Program-made: the position numbers and the translations under genes | Notes under the pieces: generated by a model | The model's input: only the letters and a program-made list of their open reading frames with translations | Database searches by the model: none | Told to the model about the DNA's origin: nothing | NCBI RefSeq assembly: GCF_950295315.1 | Contig: NW_026647267.1 | Location: 112,644 to 176,643 of the forward strand | Length of the DNA stretch: 64,000 nt | DNA from: Erinaceus europaeus | Lineage: Eukaryota; Chordata; Mammalia; Eulipotyphla; Erinaceidae | Direction of reading: 5' to 3' | Shown: positions 11,666 through 23,219 of the stretch, in pieces | Layout of the letters: each line of letters opens with the position of its first letter | How positions within the stretch are numbered: the first letter of the stretch is position 1

Positions 11666-12753
11666 TGTTTTGCTTTTCTGTTCAGCAGAAGTTTCAACTT
11701 TTTCTGTTCTAGGTAGACCTGGAAGTTCCTATATTAACTGAAAGAACATGTGTACTTGGAGAAACATTCATTTAGTAAGGAAGATAAGAGATGAGTGAGA
11801 GAGAACTTTAGTGTTAAGGTTTTATCTTTTTATTTTACAGTTAAAAATAGAGTTAAACAATTAAATTATTTTTTTTAATATTTTCTCAAATTTAATTTCC
11901 TACTTGACAGAGGCTAAGTTAGAATAACATGCTTCTGGTTCCCACATAGAGTTCTTTTTCATCATGCTGTTCTACCTTAAAAAAAGAAAAGGGGCAACTA
12001 TTTCAAAATAAGCAAATGGTTTGATTAGATAGAAAAAAGAAAATATAAACTATTGCCTCCATACTTTTTTAAATTTTGTTTTTGCAGCATTTCACAAAAG
12101 AAACTGGAAGGTTAACTTTTGCTTTTGTTGTTGTTTTTTGCTACAATAATTTTATTCCTGACCTCCTTGTTTTTATTTTCCTAGTAACATTTATCTACAA
12201 TTCTAACTATCACACTTCTGTGTTTCATAATGGTATTAAAATTCTTAAAGTCAAATGGCCATCATGGTTAAATAAGGCATGGGATCTGTTCCAACACTCT
12301 TCATAGTTTGAATGCTGTGAAAGGAGATGTTCCATGTAGTGTCTATTATTTTAATACTATTAGTCGAACATATAATACAGTATCTATGACAGCATTTGCA
12401 GTTCCATTTCATCCTGAGTGGATTAAAAGATGAATTTTGCAAACCATGAAAAAATGTTATTGCAACAAAGGTCCTTGATTAATCCTTTAGATTAAGTAGC
12501 TCAAAATATTCTTTCTAATTGTTAGGATGCTGAAAAGTTATATTAAGTTGTTATTGTATTTTATGTAAACATTCTGGTGGATTTTGACTGAATGTGGATA
12601 ATGACCATTTTCAGAAACACCACGCAGTGGTGACTTGCCAGCTACTGTATTTATATGTGAGCTAGGCTAGTTTTAGAGATGGCCACAAGACACTGGTATA
12701 TGAACTTCAGCCTATTAATGGATAAATAATAACTTCTCAAACTTTTCTTTCAG

Positions 12754-12821
12754 AACAAAGGAAGAACTATGCACGGGACAGTGTCAGCAGTGTGTCAGAT
12801 ATATCTCAATACCGTGTTGAA
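12754..12821 (+). CDS. EPS8: EPS8 coding exon 3
   Basis: The exon is 68 nt from acceptor tttctttcag to donor GTAAGA. It completes a Glu codon and reads QRKNYARDSVSSVSDISQYR then VE, approximately residues 46-68. It leads into the first strand of the PTB domain. Confidence 0.95.
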
Positions 12822-14001
12822 GTAAGATGTTTTTGTGTTTGCCTAACATTTTATAAAGTACTCAAGGGACATAAAAGTCTGTAGCAAAATCCGAATTATA
12901 TTGTATTTTGATCCTAAGATATATTGTAAATTGGACTGACCTCTTGCTTTTAGATTTTGGTAAAAGTGAAGTGTTACATATAAATATATGGGGAATAATC
13001 GTTTACCACTATCAGCCTTATTTTAGCTAAAAACAAGACGGAGACATCTACACTGTGCTAGGGTTTTTTTGTGTGTGTGAAAGACAAGCTTTTATTGCCT
13101 TTTGACATAGACAAGTAGGAACTATTCAAGAATCTTTCACTCACACATTGCTCTCTATAAGGAAAAAAAAAGTTTATTCCATAAGAAAAATAAAAAGTAT
13201 GTTTTATAGTACTAATTAACAAATATATAACAGATAATTGATTTCTAAGCTTCCTGTGGAGTTTCAGTAATGAGCAATAAAAGTTGATAGTTTTCAGCAC
13301 TACAAATAAGCAGAAGCTGAAAAAAAGCTTTTATAAGATATCAATTCATTGAATGATCTAGTTTTAGTTTTAACTGAAGTCATTACTAGTTCTATTTAAA
13401 CAGTGGTTTCTATTTTAGTTTTCTCTCTTAATTGGAATCTGTCGAGATCTTTGCTCATAATAGAAAATATTTGAGTAGGGAAGTAAACTTTAAGTTGCCC
13501 TTATTTCCAATTTTCTCCCTACATCAGGTATACATACCTCAGTTTAATCATTTCTGTTTCATCAAGTGGTTTTAATAGAGTAAAAAAATGGTGGTTACAG
13601 ATTAGATTCTACTGTCATTACATATCAATCACCAGTGTCTTCTTTTCTAGATACCATTTATATAACTTGCCATTTATTTAAGTATTTGAATAACCAACAT
13701 GTGATAGGAGGGCTTATTTTAAGATGCTATTTAAATTGTTTAGGCTTTTTTTTAATACTGTGTTTATGTGGTTCAGCATTCCTTTGTAATAAAGATACAG
13801 ATAGCATATGATTCAGGGTTTAATTTTTCTATTAAACAAAAACCTGATCATATATCTCAGTGACATGTGTGAAGTCCTAGAGCACTGTGTGTTTGTGTCA
13901 TCTCTTTGCTGATTGACTTTAGTTAGTTCTGCTTTCTTTTGGGAAAAGTGTCTGAGAGACTGTATATGCTGTAAATATTTTTCCTTTCTGCCAATCATAA
14001 G
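12822..14001 (+). other. EPS8: EPS8 intron 3
   Basis: This 1.2-kb intron is AT-rich and unique. I see no SINE, L1 or other recognisable element in it. The acceptor is a non-typical ATCATAAG with a weak pyrimidine tract. Confidence 0.85.
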
Positions 14002-14163
14002 CACTTGACTACCTTTGTTCTGGATCGGAAAGATGCTATGATAACTGTTGATGATGGAATAAGGAAGCTGAAATTGCTTGATGCCAAGGGCAAAGTGTGG
14101 ACTCAAGATATGATTCTTCAGGTAGATGACAGAGCTGTGAGCCTGATTGATTTAGAATCAAAG
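14002..14163 (+). CDS. EPS8: EPS8 coding exon 4 (PTB domain)
   Basis: The exon is 162 nt, exactly 54 codons, from HLTTFVLDRKDAMITVDDG through LLDAKGKVWTQDMILQVDD to LIDLESK. It is the most strongly conserved PTB exon and forms the N-terminal half of the PTB fold (approximately residues 69-122). The donor is a strong GTAAGT. The acceptor AAG is preceded by only a modest pyrimidine tract, but the reading frame and match leave no doubt. Confidence 0.96.
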
Positions 14164-14404
14164 GTAAGTTTGTAATACTTATTATTTTATTTTCAAGAAT
14201 ATTATGCAAATTCATGTTTACAGTTAGGTCAGATCATTTGCAAATGGGTGAAAGTGACAAAATAAACCATTTTTTTGTCAATGGTTTTGAAGAAATGTGC
14301 TATAAATTAATTATGCATACAAAATCAGTTTTTCAAACTGAAGATACAAGTTTTTTTCTTTCTTTCTAATCAAAACTGATAATGAGGAAAAACTTGACAG
14401 TATT

Positions 14405-14682
14405 GGGGGCAGAGTTAAGTGCACATAGTACAAAGTGCAAGGACCCACACAAGGATCCCCATTTGAGCCCCATGGCTCTCCCCCTGGAGGGGGGGTCACT
14501 TCACAAGCAGTGAAGCAGGTCTGCAGGTATCTGTCTGTCTCTTTAGCTCTCTACCTTCCCTTCCCTTCTCAATTTCTCTGTCCTATCCAATTAAAAAATG
14601 GCTACTTGAAGCAGTGGGTTCATAGTGTCATCACCAAACCCCAGCAATTACTTCGGAGGCCAAAAAAAAAAAAAAAAAAAGT
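14405..14682 (+). mobile_element. SINE-A copy
   Basis: The head is diverged. GTGAAGCAGGTCTGCAGGTA, a TC-rich body, a short tail (AGCAGTGGGTTCATAGTG) and an 18-nt A run at the 3' end are visible. Confidence 0.85.
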
Positions 14683-14884
14683 AACTGCACAGTACTAAAA
14701 TAAGGCATCAGTTGTCTTACCAAATATTGACTTATAGTAGTTACAGACTAGGCCAAACCATATGTAAATGGACATATTAAAACGAAGAAATTTGTGTGTA
14801 TTTTTTTTCAACTTCACAAAAAGTCTGCTTTCTTTTGTACAATCAGTGGCAGATAAGATAGTGTAGCTCTTAAAAGAAACCTTT

Positions 14885-15182
14885 TTTGGGGAACCAGGAG
14901 ATAGCTCACCCAGTGGAATGCACATGTTATCGTTCATGAGGACATGGGTTTGAGCTCCCCTTCCCCAGCCACCACATGGTAGCACCAGATAAGGGTAAGT
15001 ACCACAAGTGGTAGAGCAGTGCTATGCTCTCTCTCCTCCTGTTCTCTCTCTGATTCTGCTCCCACCCTCTCTAGCCCCCCCCCCCCAACTTCCCCTATCA
15101 ACCTTTAGCTGGAAAAAAAAAGTCCATGGGGAGCAGTGGATTCTCATAGTTGTGATGAAGCTGCAGTGAACTCAGTGTCAGC
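14885..15182 (+). mobile_element. SINE-A-like copy, old
   Basis: The head begins GGGGAACCAGGAGATAGCTC, with a B-box-like GGGTTTGAGCTCC. A TC-rich body, a C run and a tail-like GGGGAGCAGTGGATTCTCAT follow. Confidence 0.7.
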
Positions 15183-15426
15183 ATTTCTTATTTTGCCCAT
15201 GCTAGATTCCAGGAAATAATAATTTTGAAGAAATGTTTACTGTGATGTATATTTACTATCTGTAATAACAATTTTTGTGTCTAGTTGTCGGATATAGGAT
15301 TTATTTTATTTTATTTATTTTGTGGAAATGGGTCCTTGTACCTGTATTATTTCACTACTCTGAGCCATTTTTTTGCTAAGATAGAGGAGAAGAGAGACGC
15401 CATAGCATTAGTTTCTTCCACTGTTT

Positions 15427-15449
15427 TATATATATATATATATATATTT
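15427..15449 (+). repeat. (TA)n microsatellite
   Basis: About eleven TA units, followed by a GTGTGTTTGTACATGTGTATA transition. Confidence 0.9.
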
Positions 15450-15631
15450 GTGTGTGTTTGTACATGTGTATAACTATAAATGTATACGCATATATGTAAT
15501 ATAATTTCTTCTTTGACAAATTCACTGAAAAATGTGCAAGTGATGTATTATGTTTAACTTAATATTTGTGGTAGAAACTGAAGGTAGAAACTAAGAATAT
15601 GACTACTCTGAGTTCAAGTAAAAAATATTCT

Positions 15632-15910
15632 AGAGGCTAGGCAGTGGCGCAACTTCCGAAGCGCAAACACCACCATGCACAAAGACCCCGGTTCAAGCCC
15701 CCGCTCCCTACCTATGGGAGGGAGCTTCACAAGTAGTGAAGCTGGGCTACAAGTTTTTCTCTTGCTCTCTCCTGCTCTATTCCCCTCTCCATTTTCAATT
15801 CCCCTTTGTACTGTCAAATAAAGTTTTTAAAAGAATAGCTGCCAGGAACTATGGATTTGTAGAGTTGCCATGGAGCCCCAGCGATAGCCCTGGTGGCAGA
15901 AAAAAAAAGT
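15632..15910 (+). mobile_element. SINE-A copy
   Basis: GGCTAGGCAGTGGCGCAACT is an A-box-like head and GGTTCAAGCCCCC a B-box match. A TC-rich body, a tail with AGCCCCAGCGATAGCCCTGG and an A run follow. Confidence 0.85.
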
Positions 15911-15984
15911 AAAAAATATTATTCCAAATAAATGTCATGTAGTGCAACTTGACCCTTTAACAGACGTGATTTCTTTGTTCCAGG

Positions 15985-16145
15985 CCACTTTTCCTTTAGA
16001 TAGAGAGAGAACCTCCATGGCATTGTAGCTTCTTCAGGTGCCATAGTGTCTCCTGTGTGGTGATGGGGCTTGAACTTATGCATAAACTGAGTGCAGGACA
16101 GGGCATTGTGCCTGGTGAGCTCTCTCCCTGTGCTCTCTCACGGAC
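15985..16145 (-). mobile_element. Degenerate SINE fragment
   Basis: A GA-rich strip and the inverted head region GGGGCTTGAACTTATGCATA, then GCATTGTGCCTGGTGAGCTC. It is very diverged. Confidence 0.45.
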
Positions 16146-16519
16146 CACATGAATATTTTTTATAAAGAGCCCTGAGCTTACTTCTTTTGTTCTTAGAGAT
16201 ATCATTTCCATCCCATAATCTGAGGGTAGCACTAATGCTAAATTGAGTAGTTTGTTCTGCTTTTTAATAGCATAACTGTGTTCCACTACTCAGTATTTCT
16301 GTTTCTGTTGTCCTTTGTCCCTCTCCCCTTCTGTTTCAGCCTCATTTTCTCTGCTGCCACATGCACTTACTCAGCCTCCTCTTCCACGGAGTTTGCTGCC
16401 TCCCATGTGTGATTCTCACATTTTGAAATGTGTGTGTATGATTCCTAGAGTAGTTTGTGGCACAGATTCTTTATATATATAATAATGAGTAAGAAAAATT
16501 CTTTTCACTTTGCTTTTAG

Positions 16520-16669
16520 AATGAACTGGAGAATTTCCCTTTAAGCACAATCCAGCACTGCCAACCTGTGATGCATTCCTGTAACTATGACTCAATTCTT
16601 GCCCTGGTGTGCAAAGAGCCAACACAGAACAAGCCTGACCTTCATCTTTTCCAATGTGAAGAGGTTAAG
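16520..16669 (+). CDS. EPS8: EPS8 coding exon 5 (PTB domain)
   Basis: The exon is 150 nt, 50 codons, starting NELENFPLSTIQHCQPVMHS and ending HLFQCEEVK. It supplies the middle strands of the PTB domain (approximately residues 123-172). The acceptor tgcttttag and donor GTAAAT fit consensus. Confidence 0.96.
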
Positions 16670-17713
16670 GTAAATTAGTGAGCTTTCTTAGCCTATACAC
16701 ATACTCTGGCAGTTTTTGAATTAGATACTTCAATCATATGTTTAGTAGGTACTAGATTTCTAGTTTCTTTGGGTTTCATAAGGAAAACAAATCTTTTAGT
16801 ATCTTTCTTAGTTTCCATGTCAAGAAAATGAGGAGGTAGAATACTACAAAAAAAAAAAAAGTAGATGCAGTCTGTGTATAAAAAACTGTAGATGATATCT
16901 TGAAATCTTCACTGAATGACTGCCTTGGGCTTATAATTCAAAATTGATTCTTCACAAGTGCTACATGAACAATAAATAATGATACCATCCTGTTCTATCT
17001 CACGCTAGTCACATGCCACGGGTTTTTATGATGAAGCACTTAGACACTTTTGTATCAATTTAAAGTTCTCTAATTATGTGATATGAATAATTGCCCAAGA
17101 TTTGTCAGATTACAGTGATACACAAAAATAGCTAAACATAGTTACCCGTAATGATAGGCTATACCCTGAAGGTTTGTATTTCAAAGAACACTGTAATTTT
17201 CAAATGATTATAATTCATGATGCTTTATGGACATTAGAAATTATCTTCAGCTCTGAATATCTTTATTTCATGAGTCAGTTTCTTTTGCAAGGAAGTAAAT
17301 TTGTATCGAGTTGAATGGTACTTTGACGAAAGAGGCTGAATATCAAAATACATTGATAATTTTTAGAGAAATTCTGAGAGGTTTGATCTGTATTTGACAG
17401 TAAAATATGGTAGATAAACTAAACTAGACTGTAAAAAGTACATTTTGTAATTGTCTTATTCCCATGCCTGTCATAAATGATGTTCTAAAAAACTTACTTG
17501 GAAAGACCTGTGGCATTTATAGTCATTTGTAGTCTGTATATGTGATACCAGAATTTTTGCATAGTGCCTTTTGAAGTTGCTAAGAATTTTGCCAGGTTAG
17601 ATTTGTTAAATTAATAATTTTTAGTGATTATTTTTTTGCTCCAAAAATAAAGTTAACTTTAATTCAAGCATTTTATAAACAGAGGTTAAACTAAAAAAAA
17701 AACACCTTTTTAA

Positions 17714-18018
17714 TTCTTTTCTTTTTAAATTTTTATTTATAAAAAGGAAACACTGCCAAACACCATAGGATAACAGGGGTACAACTCCACGTAATGCCCA
17801 CCCCCAGAACTCCGTATCCCATCCCCTCCCATGATAGCTTTCCTATTCTTTGTCCCTCTGGGAGTATAGACCCAGGGTCATTATGGGGTGCAGAAGGTGG
17901 GAGGTATGGCTTCTATAATTGCTTCCCCAATGAACATGGGCATTGACAGTTTGATCCATACTCCCAGCCTCTTTCTCTCTTTCCCTAGTAGGGGAGGGCT
18001 CTGGGGCAGCGGGGCTCC
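17714..18018 (-). mobile_element. L1 3'-end fragment
   Basis: It matches the 3' end of the L1 3' UTR (ACAACTCCACGTAATGCCCA, then GGGAGTATAGACCCAGGGTC). It stops abruptly after GCGGGGCTCCAT at 18018. Confidence 0.85.
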
Positions 18019-18109
18019 ATAAAATTTTTTTTAATGTATTTCCTTTGATGCTATAAAAGCCCCCTTGTAATATAAGAGTCATTATGTGGAATAAAGTTTC
18101 TGATTTTCA

Positions 18110-18240
18110 GTGGGGGAGATAGCATGATGGTTACGCAAAGAGACTCTCATGCCTGAGGCTTCAAATACCCAAGTTCAATCCCTGTACCACCATAAGCCAG
18201 AGCTGGAAAATGCTCTGGTAAAAATAAAAAATAAATTTAA
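18110..18240 (+). mobile_element. SINE-B copy
   Basis: This is a shorter tRNA-like family: GGGGGAGATAGCATGATGGT head with A-box features, GTTCAATCCCTGT as a B-box match, ACCATAAGCCAGAGCTGG, then a short A-rich tail. It lacks the TC-rich body of SINE-A. Confidence 0.75.
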
Positions 18241-18269
18241 GTTTCTTTTTAAAATTTTTTTTAAAGATT

Positions 18270-18535
18270 TCTTAAATATTTATTTCCTTTTGTTGCCCTT
18301 ATTATATTTATTGTTGTTGTTGTTATTGATGTCATTGTTGTTGGATAGGACAGAGAGAAATGGAGAGGGGGGAAAGACGGGGAGAGAAAGATAGACACCT
18401 GCAGACCTGCTTCACCACTTGTAAAGCGACTCCCTTGCAGGTGGGGAGCCATGGGCTTGAACCGGGATCCATATGCCAGTCCTTTTGCTTTGCGCTACCT
18501 GTGCTTAACCCACTGCACTACCACCCGACTCCATA
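18270..18535 (-). mobile_element. SINE-A copy lacking the tail module
   Basis: It begins with TATTTATTTCC and GTTGCCCTTATT and has a GA-rich body with ACACCTGCAGACCTGCTTCA. The inverted B-box region is GCTTGAACCGGGATCC and the head ends CTACCACCCGACTCC. Confidence 0.9.
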
Positions 18536-18639
18536 TGTTTCTGATCTTCAGTTTTAAGAATAGAGACCTAACCTGCTTTCCTTACTCCCATCTACTGCAT
18601 GATGCCAGAAAAAAAAAATAACCCAGACACTTGTATATG

Positions 18640-18860
18640 CATGAAATTGATGGACCACTATCCCCAGTACAGTTTTGATAGAAAGAGAGGATAGGAGAGA
18701 CAATGAGGCAAAGACCTAAAATACAACTCCATCATCTGTGGAACTCACTACTTTGGTCCTTTGGTCCTATCCATGGTGGTCCCATGTGGTGCTAAGTATT
18801 GAACTAATGGCTTCCCACACAAAATATGTGTAATCTGCTGAAGAGCCACCATCGAGACTG
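18640..18860 (-). mobile_element. Possible degenerate SINE
   Basis: A GA-rich strip (AGAAAGAGAGGATAGGAGAG) is followed by weakly SINE-like head text around 18770-18850. I cannot assign it firmly. Confidence 0.3.
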
Positions 18861-19214
18861 AAATGCTGGCTTCATAGTACAGGGATGGGTAATGATGAGT
18901 CTGAGGCAGATATACTGAATACTATTTTGTTCTAATTGACAGATGAGCTATAGTGATGCATTTACAGCTAGCTGATCATGATTTACATGATCCACACAAG
19001 ACTTCTTTTTTTTTCCCCCTTCAATGTTTTAAAGCTTATTATGGAACTTTACCCATTTTCTTCCCTAATAAAACTTTTCCTTAGAGATAGGCTAATCTCT
19101 TTCCCTCTTAGGAAGTTTGGGGTTCCCAGTCACCTTTGATTTTATTTCCCAAATAGGGAAAAGCCTTTGGCATACTCTTTGCAGTGTCTCCCTGAACTAG
19201 GATGTTCTTACAGA

Positions 19215-19572
19215 ACTGAGATGCCAGGTCAGGCAGTAGAGCAGTGGGTTAAGCACACATGGTGTGAACTTAAAGGACCAGCGTAAGGATCCCGGTTGGA
19301 GACCCTGGCTCCCCACCTGCAGAGGGGTCGCTTCATGAGCTATGAAGCAGGTCTGCAGGTGTCTGTCAGCCTCTCCTCTTTGTCTTCCCCTCCTCTCTCC
19401 ATTTCTCTCTGTCCTATCCAACAACAATGACATTAATAACAGCAATAATAATAGCCATAACAATGATAAAACAACAAGGGCAACAAAAGGGGAAAAATAG
19501 CCTCCAGGAGCAGTGGATTCATGTACCAAGCCCTAGCAATAACCATGGAAGCAAAAAATAAGTAAATAAATA
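19215..19572 (+). mobile_element. SINE-A copy, full length
   Basis: It shows GGCAGTAGAGCAGTGGGTTA (A box), a mutated B-box region GGTTGGAGACCCTGG, GAAGCAGGTCTGCAGGTGTC, a TC-rich body and the tail CCTCCAGGAGCAGTGGATTC. An A/TAAA tail ends it. Confidence 0.9.
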
Positions 19573-20040
19573 GAACTAGAATGCCTTGACACTCCCGTGA
19601 CCAGCATTGTGACATTGACCAAGCCATCATGAGTTTTCTCCACTTTGATTAACTAACAAAGAGAATAGATTAAACAGCCTTTCTTTAAATGTCTTCTCAG
19701 TTCAAAAGTTTATAATCATCTGTGTTTACAGTAAAATAATAAACTGTACATATTTGAGAGAAATATGCATAAGCACAGCAGAAAACAGGCACAGTAGTAG
19801 AAGAATATATAACAGTAAGAATCTAGCATTCATCATTATCATGGTTTATGAAGTAACTTTATAACCAAGCAAAATATACTTCTTTGCCATTAATCTTATA
19901 TTGGTTCCTAAGAAAATAAAGTCAAAAATTCATGTTAGAAAAGTACTGACACAACAAATCATGGGAGGAAAGGAATGTTTACCTTAATAGTAAAACAAAA
20001 CTGGTTCATCTCAGGATTAGAGTAGATTTATCCCAGTTTC

Positions 20041-20522
20041 TGCTGGTGTCGCTTGCTGCGGTGGCGGGACGCAGGAAAAGGAGGTTTGGAGCAGAAAGGG
20101 AACACAATCCTTTATTCGCGTGGGGACCTCAGGGTTGGGGTGGGAACACAGCAGTTGGGGCCACGTGGAGCTAGCCAAAATGGCCACCTCCTGCTACGTA
20201 CCGCACCCTTCCATCACCTAGGTGAAAAACAGGCAAGAGAGCGAGGGGCAGAAGAAGAAAGGCTTTTATGGGAATAGCTCTTGTGAGAATGAGAAGGGGG
20301 AGGAGTAACCATAGCACTCCAGGGTAGGATAATAAATTTTGCAGGAATGGGAAGGGGGAGGAGTAACCAAAGCACTCCAACTATCACGGGGAATTAACAA
20401 TGCCCTGAGGGCAAAACATGGCGGAACAGGTGCTCCGAAAATGTCCCAGCTTTTGCGGGAACTAGCAACAGCCTGAGGGGACAACATGGCAGATGTGACT
20501 GCATCTGCACAATTTCCCAGCA
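20041..20522 (-). repeat. 3' LTR of the ERV
   Basis: A 482-bp element bounded by TGCTGG...CCAGCA inverted termini when read on the - strand. It is preceded by a polypurine tract, carries an AATAAA signal near its end, and shares its first 43 bp with the remnant at 25849-25891 (four mismatches). Confidence 0.85.
20111..20116 (-). terminator. LTR polyadenylation signal
   Basis: AATAAA on the - strand in the context GCGAATAAAGGATTGTG, about 70 bp before the LTR end. It is the expected R-region signal. Confidence 0.75.
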
Positions 20523-20536
20523 TCTCCCCCTTTCCT
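20523..20536 (-). other. Polypurine tract of the ERV
   Basis: AGGAAAGGGGGAGA on the - strand ends directly at the TG that opens the 3' LTR. This is the position and composition of a plus-strand primer. Confidence 0.8.
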
Positions 20537-21640
20537 TATATCTAGTGGCCACAGTATAGGAAATTTAGAGTGGAGCAGGCTTAAATGTTTTTAAGGAATG
20601 CCATGCTCAGGTGGGAAGATGTAGGATGTTTTTGTGGGGGAGGGAAGACTTACCAACCTTGTGAGATTTATGTGCCCCCCCTGTGCTCAACTCCTCTGTA
20701 GAGAGAGAGAGACTTACCTGGAGGGACTCATCCCATAGGTTAAGCTCTGCCAGGCTCCACCATCTCCTCACAATTTTTCTACATCTTTCCCTATCTTTCT
20801 ATCTAGTCATCACATTAACATGGGTCAATGTCTGTAAAAGACTCCATCTGTGACAGAGGAATAGTAGTGTAGGGGTGAGCAGAAACCTTTTGGGCATAAA
20901 TCTGAATGATATAACAAAACAGGAAAGGACAAGTAGGGGAGCAGTAAGAGCCAGTGTGATGTCAAGGGAAGGCTTGGTGCGCAAAGGAACGTTCCCTGTC
21001 TGAGGGGGGCAAGGGTTCATAATGAGGGGGCGTTTCCTGCCTCAAAGGGCAGGATCTGTAGGCGGGAGGGAATGGCCCGCCAAGCGGAGGGGATATTTGG
21101 CATTGTATAGTCCTCAAGGCAACAGTCTGCAAAGTCTATGAACTACTCAGGGTCAGTCTTTGAAAACCCAGCAGCGTGAAAGGAAGGAAGCTGCTGTAAA
21201 ATTGTGTAAAGTGTCCAAAGGGTAAACCAGCAAGTCCAATATAAGTGTCAGTCCAAAGTAGGCGACTAGGGGGAGAAATGGCAGGGGGTGAAACGCTGCA
21301 TGAGCAAGGTCAGATGCTGGAATTCCGCTTCTCTGTAGACAGTGAGCTGGAACTGCCAAAACGTGACAGGCAAAGCAGAAGCAGGAAGGGCAGACAGGCA
21401 GTAAAAAAGTTCTATCCTTGGAGTCTGTGAATCAGGTTCTTCAGATTGCGTCAGGTGACATCTAGAGTTTCGGGAGGTGTGCCACTGTAGTTGAGCCATC
21501 TAGTGGGTGATGTCAGAGTGTGCAGGGGTCCAGATGGTTTTTCCCAGGATTCCTGTGAAAGAAACACAAACAATCTGCTTCTCGTGGTTAGCAGGGCATC
21601 TGATTTGAATTTTTTATAGAAGAGGAGGATTGGTGCCTTA
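20537..21640 (-). other. ERV 3' internal region, no recognisable gene
   Basis: This region lies between the polypurine tract and the second integrase fragment. Only short open stretches of under 80 codons occur, and none resembles env that I can recognise. Confidence 0.5.
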
Positions 21641-21671
21641 GCCAACTGAGTACTGGGGGATGTATCTTCCC

Positions 21672-21707
<36 letters not shown>

Positions 21708-21880
21708 TTATTTTATTTTATTTTATTTTTACTTAGTTGAGCCTAGGTGTTTGGCGGGCCTTCTCAACAGCCATTTGTCTTTGGGGGTAGTAAGAGATGT
21801 CCATGGCATGGTGATGTTATAAAAGGAAATATCTTTAAATTGTTGGCTGACAAAGGCAGGCTTATAGTAGCAAGACGAGA
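21641..21880 (-). pseudogene. Second, diverged integrase fragment
   Basis: Bases 21725-21870 align with the integrase at about 23280-23430: ATCTTTAAATTGTT is shared, along with flanking blocks around TTGAGCC and GGGCCTTCT. The copy has a shifted frame and an inserted TTA/TTTTA repeat (21676-21728). It is more decayed than the main copy and lies 1.5 kb downstream of it in element order. Confidence 0.7.
21676..21728 (+). repeat. (TTA)n/(TTTTA)n microsatellite
   Basis: TTA units pass into TTTTA units. The repeat sits inside the diverged integrase fragment. Confidence 0.9.
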
Positions 21881-23010
21881 TACATCAGTTAAGTGTAGAA
21901 GAATATTTGAAAATTGTTAATTCACATAAGTTATATATAGAGGAACTTTTTATAGTTTAATACCTTACCATATGAGCAGATGATTCTTCATGTGAAGTCT
22001 TGATAGCTGTAATCACTTATTAGTGAGAAAAAAAAAACTTGTAACAAGTTAGAGGTTTACTATAATTGATAGCTTGATGATTATAATTGGTTTAAGCATC
22101 TTTATGATTTTGTTTAAAGGTCATCTAATGTGACCTTTTGTAGCAGACTCTACAGCAGGATCTTTAGACTAATTTTAGTTAAAATACATATATTGATTTT
22201 TTAACCATTTTGCTTTGGACTATAAACAGACGCAGGTTACTTAGAGAGTTAACACGTTAGTGACAATGGTTTTAACATTACAGTGTCAGATTGATGCCAG
22301 GTCTGTTGTGGATTAATTTCCACAAGATAGTTTACAGGGCACTTTTGGGGGCGCTCCAAAAGCGCCCTGTATAGAGAAATTGTATTTTAGTTTTGGGGAT
22401 ATATTGTCACATTAAATACTTAGACTTTTTACCTTAAAGAGTTAGTTACTTTTAGCAAATTACTTTTACCTTGTCTGTTAATAATGTAGCTTCAAGGTTA
22501 CACTTTTGACTGTTAAGTTAGTGTTTACCAAACTCGAAACATACCTATAAACATTTAGTTATAACACACAGAAGGAGAAAAACTTTTGTTATGAAAACAT
22601 ATCATTTTATAAACAAATTTAGATCTATCTGTCTTTACTCACACAGTTTAAGACTAAGCACTGTACATATATACCAAGACTTATATATAAAAAATTGAGA
22701 GAAAAAAAATTTGGGGAATGTTTCTGGACATCTCCAGAAACTTTGGCTGCGTCCAGCATTTTTATATAAAGTCAATTAAGTTTTAGAGTACTCTGAGCAG
22801 ATGGGTCATACAAAAATTTTTGGTCATTCAGCATACTCACAAAACACAACTGACCAGTTATAACTCCAGAGAAGGAGTAGGAGAGAGGGCTTTGTGAGCC
22901 AGATTTTCCAGATTCTGCCATGTCGTATTATGGATCCTGGGATGCATCCTGCATATAGTCCTCTTGGAGCATTTCTTGTTCTTCAGGGATAGCAGCACCA
23001 TCATGCAGAT
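21881..23010 (-). other. AT-rich ERV internal region, unassigned
   Basis: No coding similarity is visible. It contains the hairpin at 22335-22369. Its origin (retroviral spacer, or an insertion between the two integrase fragments) is unclear. Confidence 0.4.
22335..22369. repeat. 14-bp-stem hairpin
   Basis: CAGGGCACTTTTGG pairs with CCAAAAGCGCCCTG with one mismatch across a 7-nt loop. It is GC-rich within AT-rich surroundings. Confidence 0.8.
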
Positions 23011-23014
23011 ATTG

Positions 23015-23206
23015 TCAGACATGATGGGCAGGAACCCAGACAGGTTTGGAGTAATTCTGTGGAAAAATGCATCCGAAACCTCTCCCCATGGTCAATAGGG
23101 GGTCAGGCCCTTTCCAAATTTTATCGAGTGGGTCTTTACATTTGACCTTAATAGCTGGGAGGGTGGATGGTGTTTTCCAATGAAGATTAATAGGAGGTAA
23201 GTCCAA
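23015..23206 (-). pseudogene. ERV integrase C-terminal domain fragment
   Basis: An open stretch of 63 codons contains WKGPDPLLTMGRGFGC and WVPAHHV, the pattern of a betaretroviral integrase C-terminal DNA-binding domain. It is in a different frame from the catalytic core at 23220-23720, so at least one frameshift separates them. Confidence 0.75.
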
Positions 23207-23219
23207 GTTATTGTAAATA

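Larger units (their letters stand above)
5156..12753 (+). other. EPS8: EPS8 intron 2
   Basis: This 7.6-kb intron holds a cluster of SINEs (6310-9770) and one more at 11320-11665. It also has unique AT-rich stretches (5156-6300, 9780-11000, 11670-12750) and a candidate cassette exon at 11010-11060. Confidence 0.85.
14164..16519 (+). other. EPS8: EPS8 intron 4
   Basis: It contains SINEs at 14405-14680, 14885-15180, 15630-15910 and 15985-16145, and a (TA)n run at 15427-15449. The rest is unique AT-rich sequence. Confidence 0.85.
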
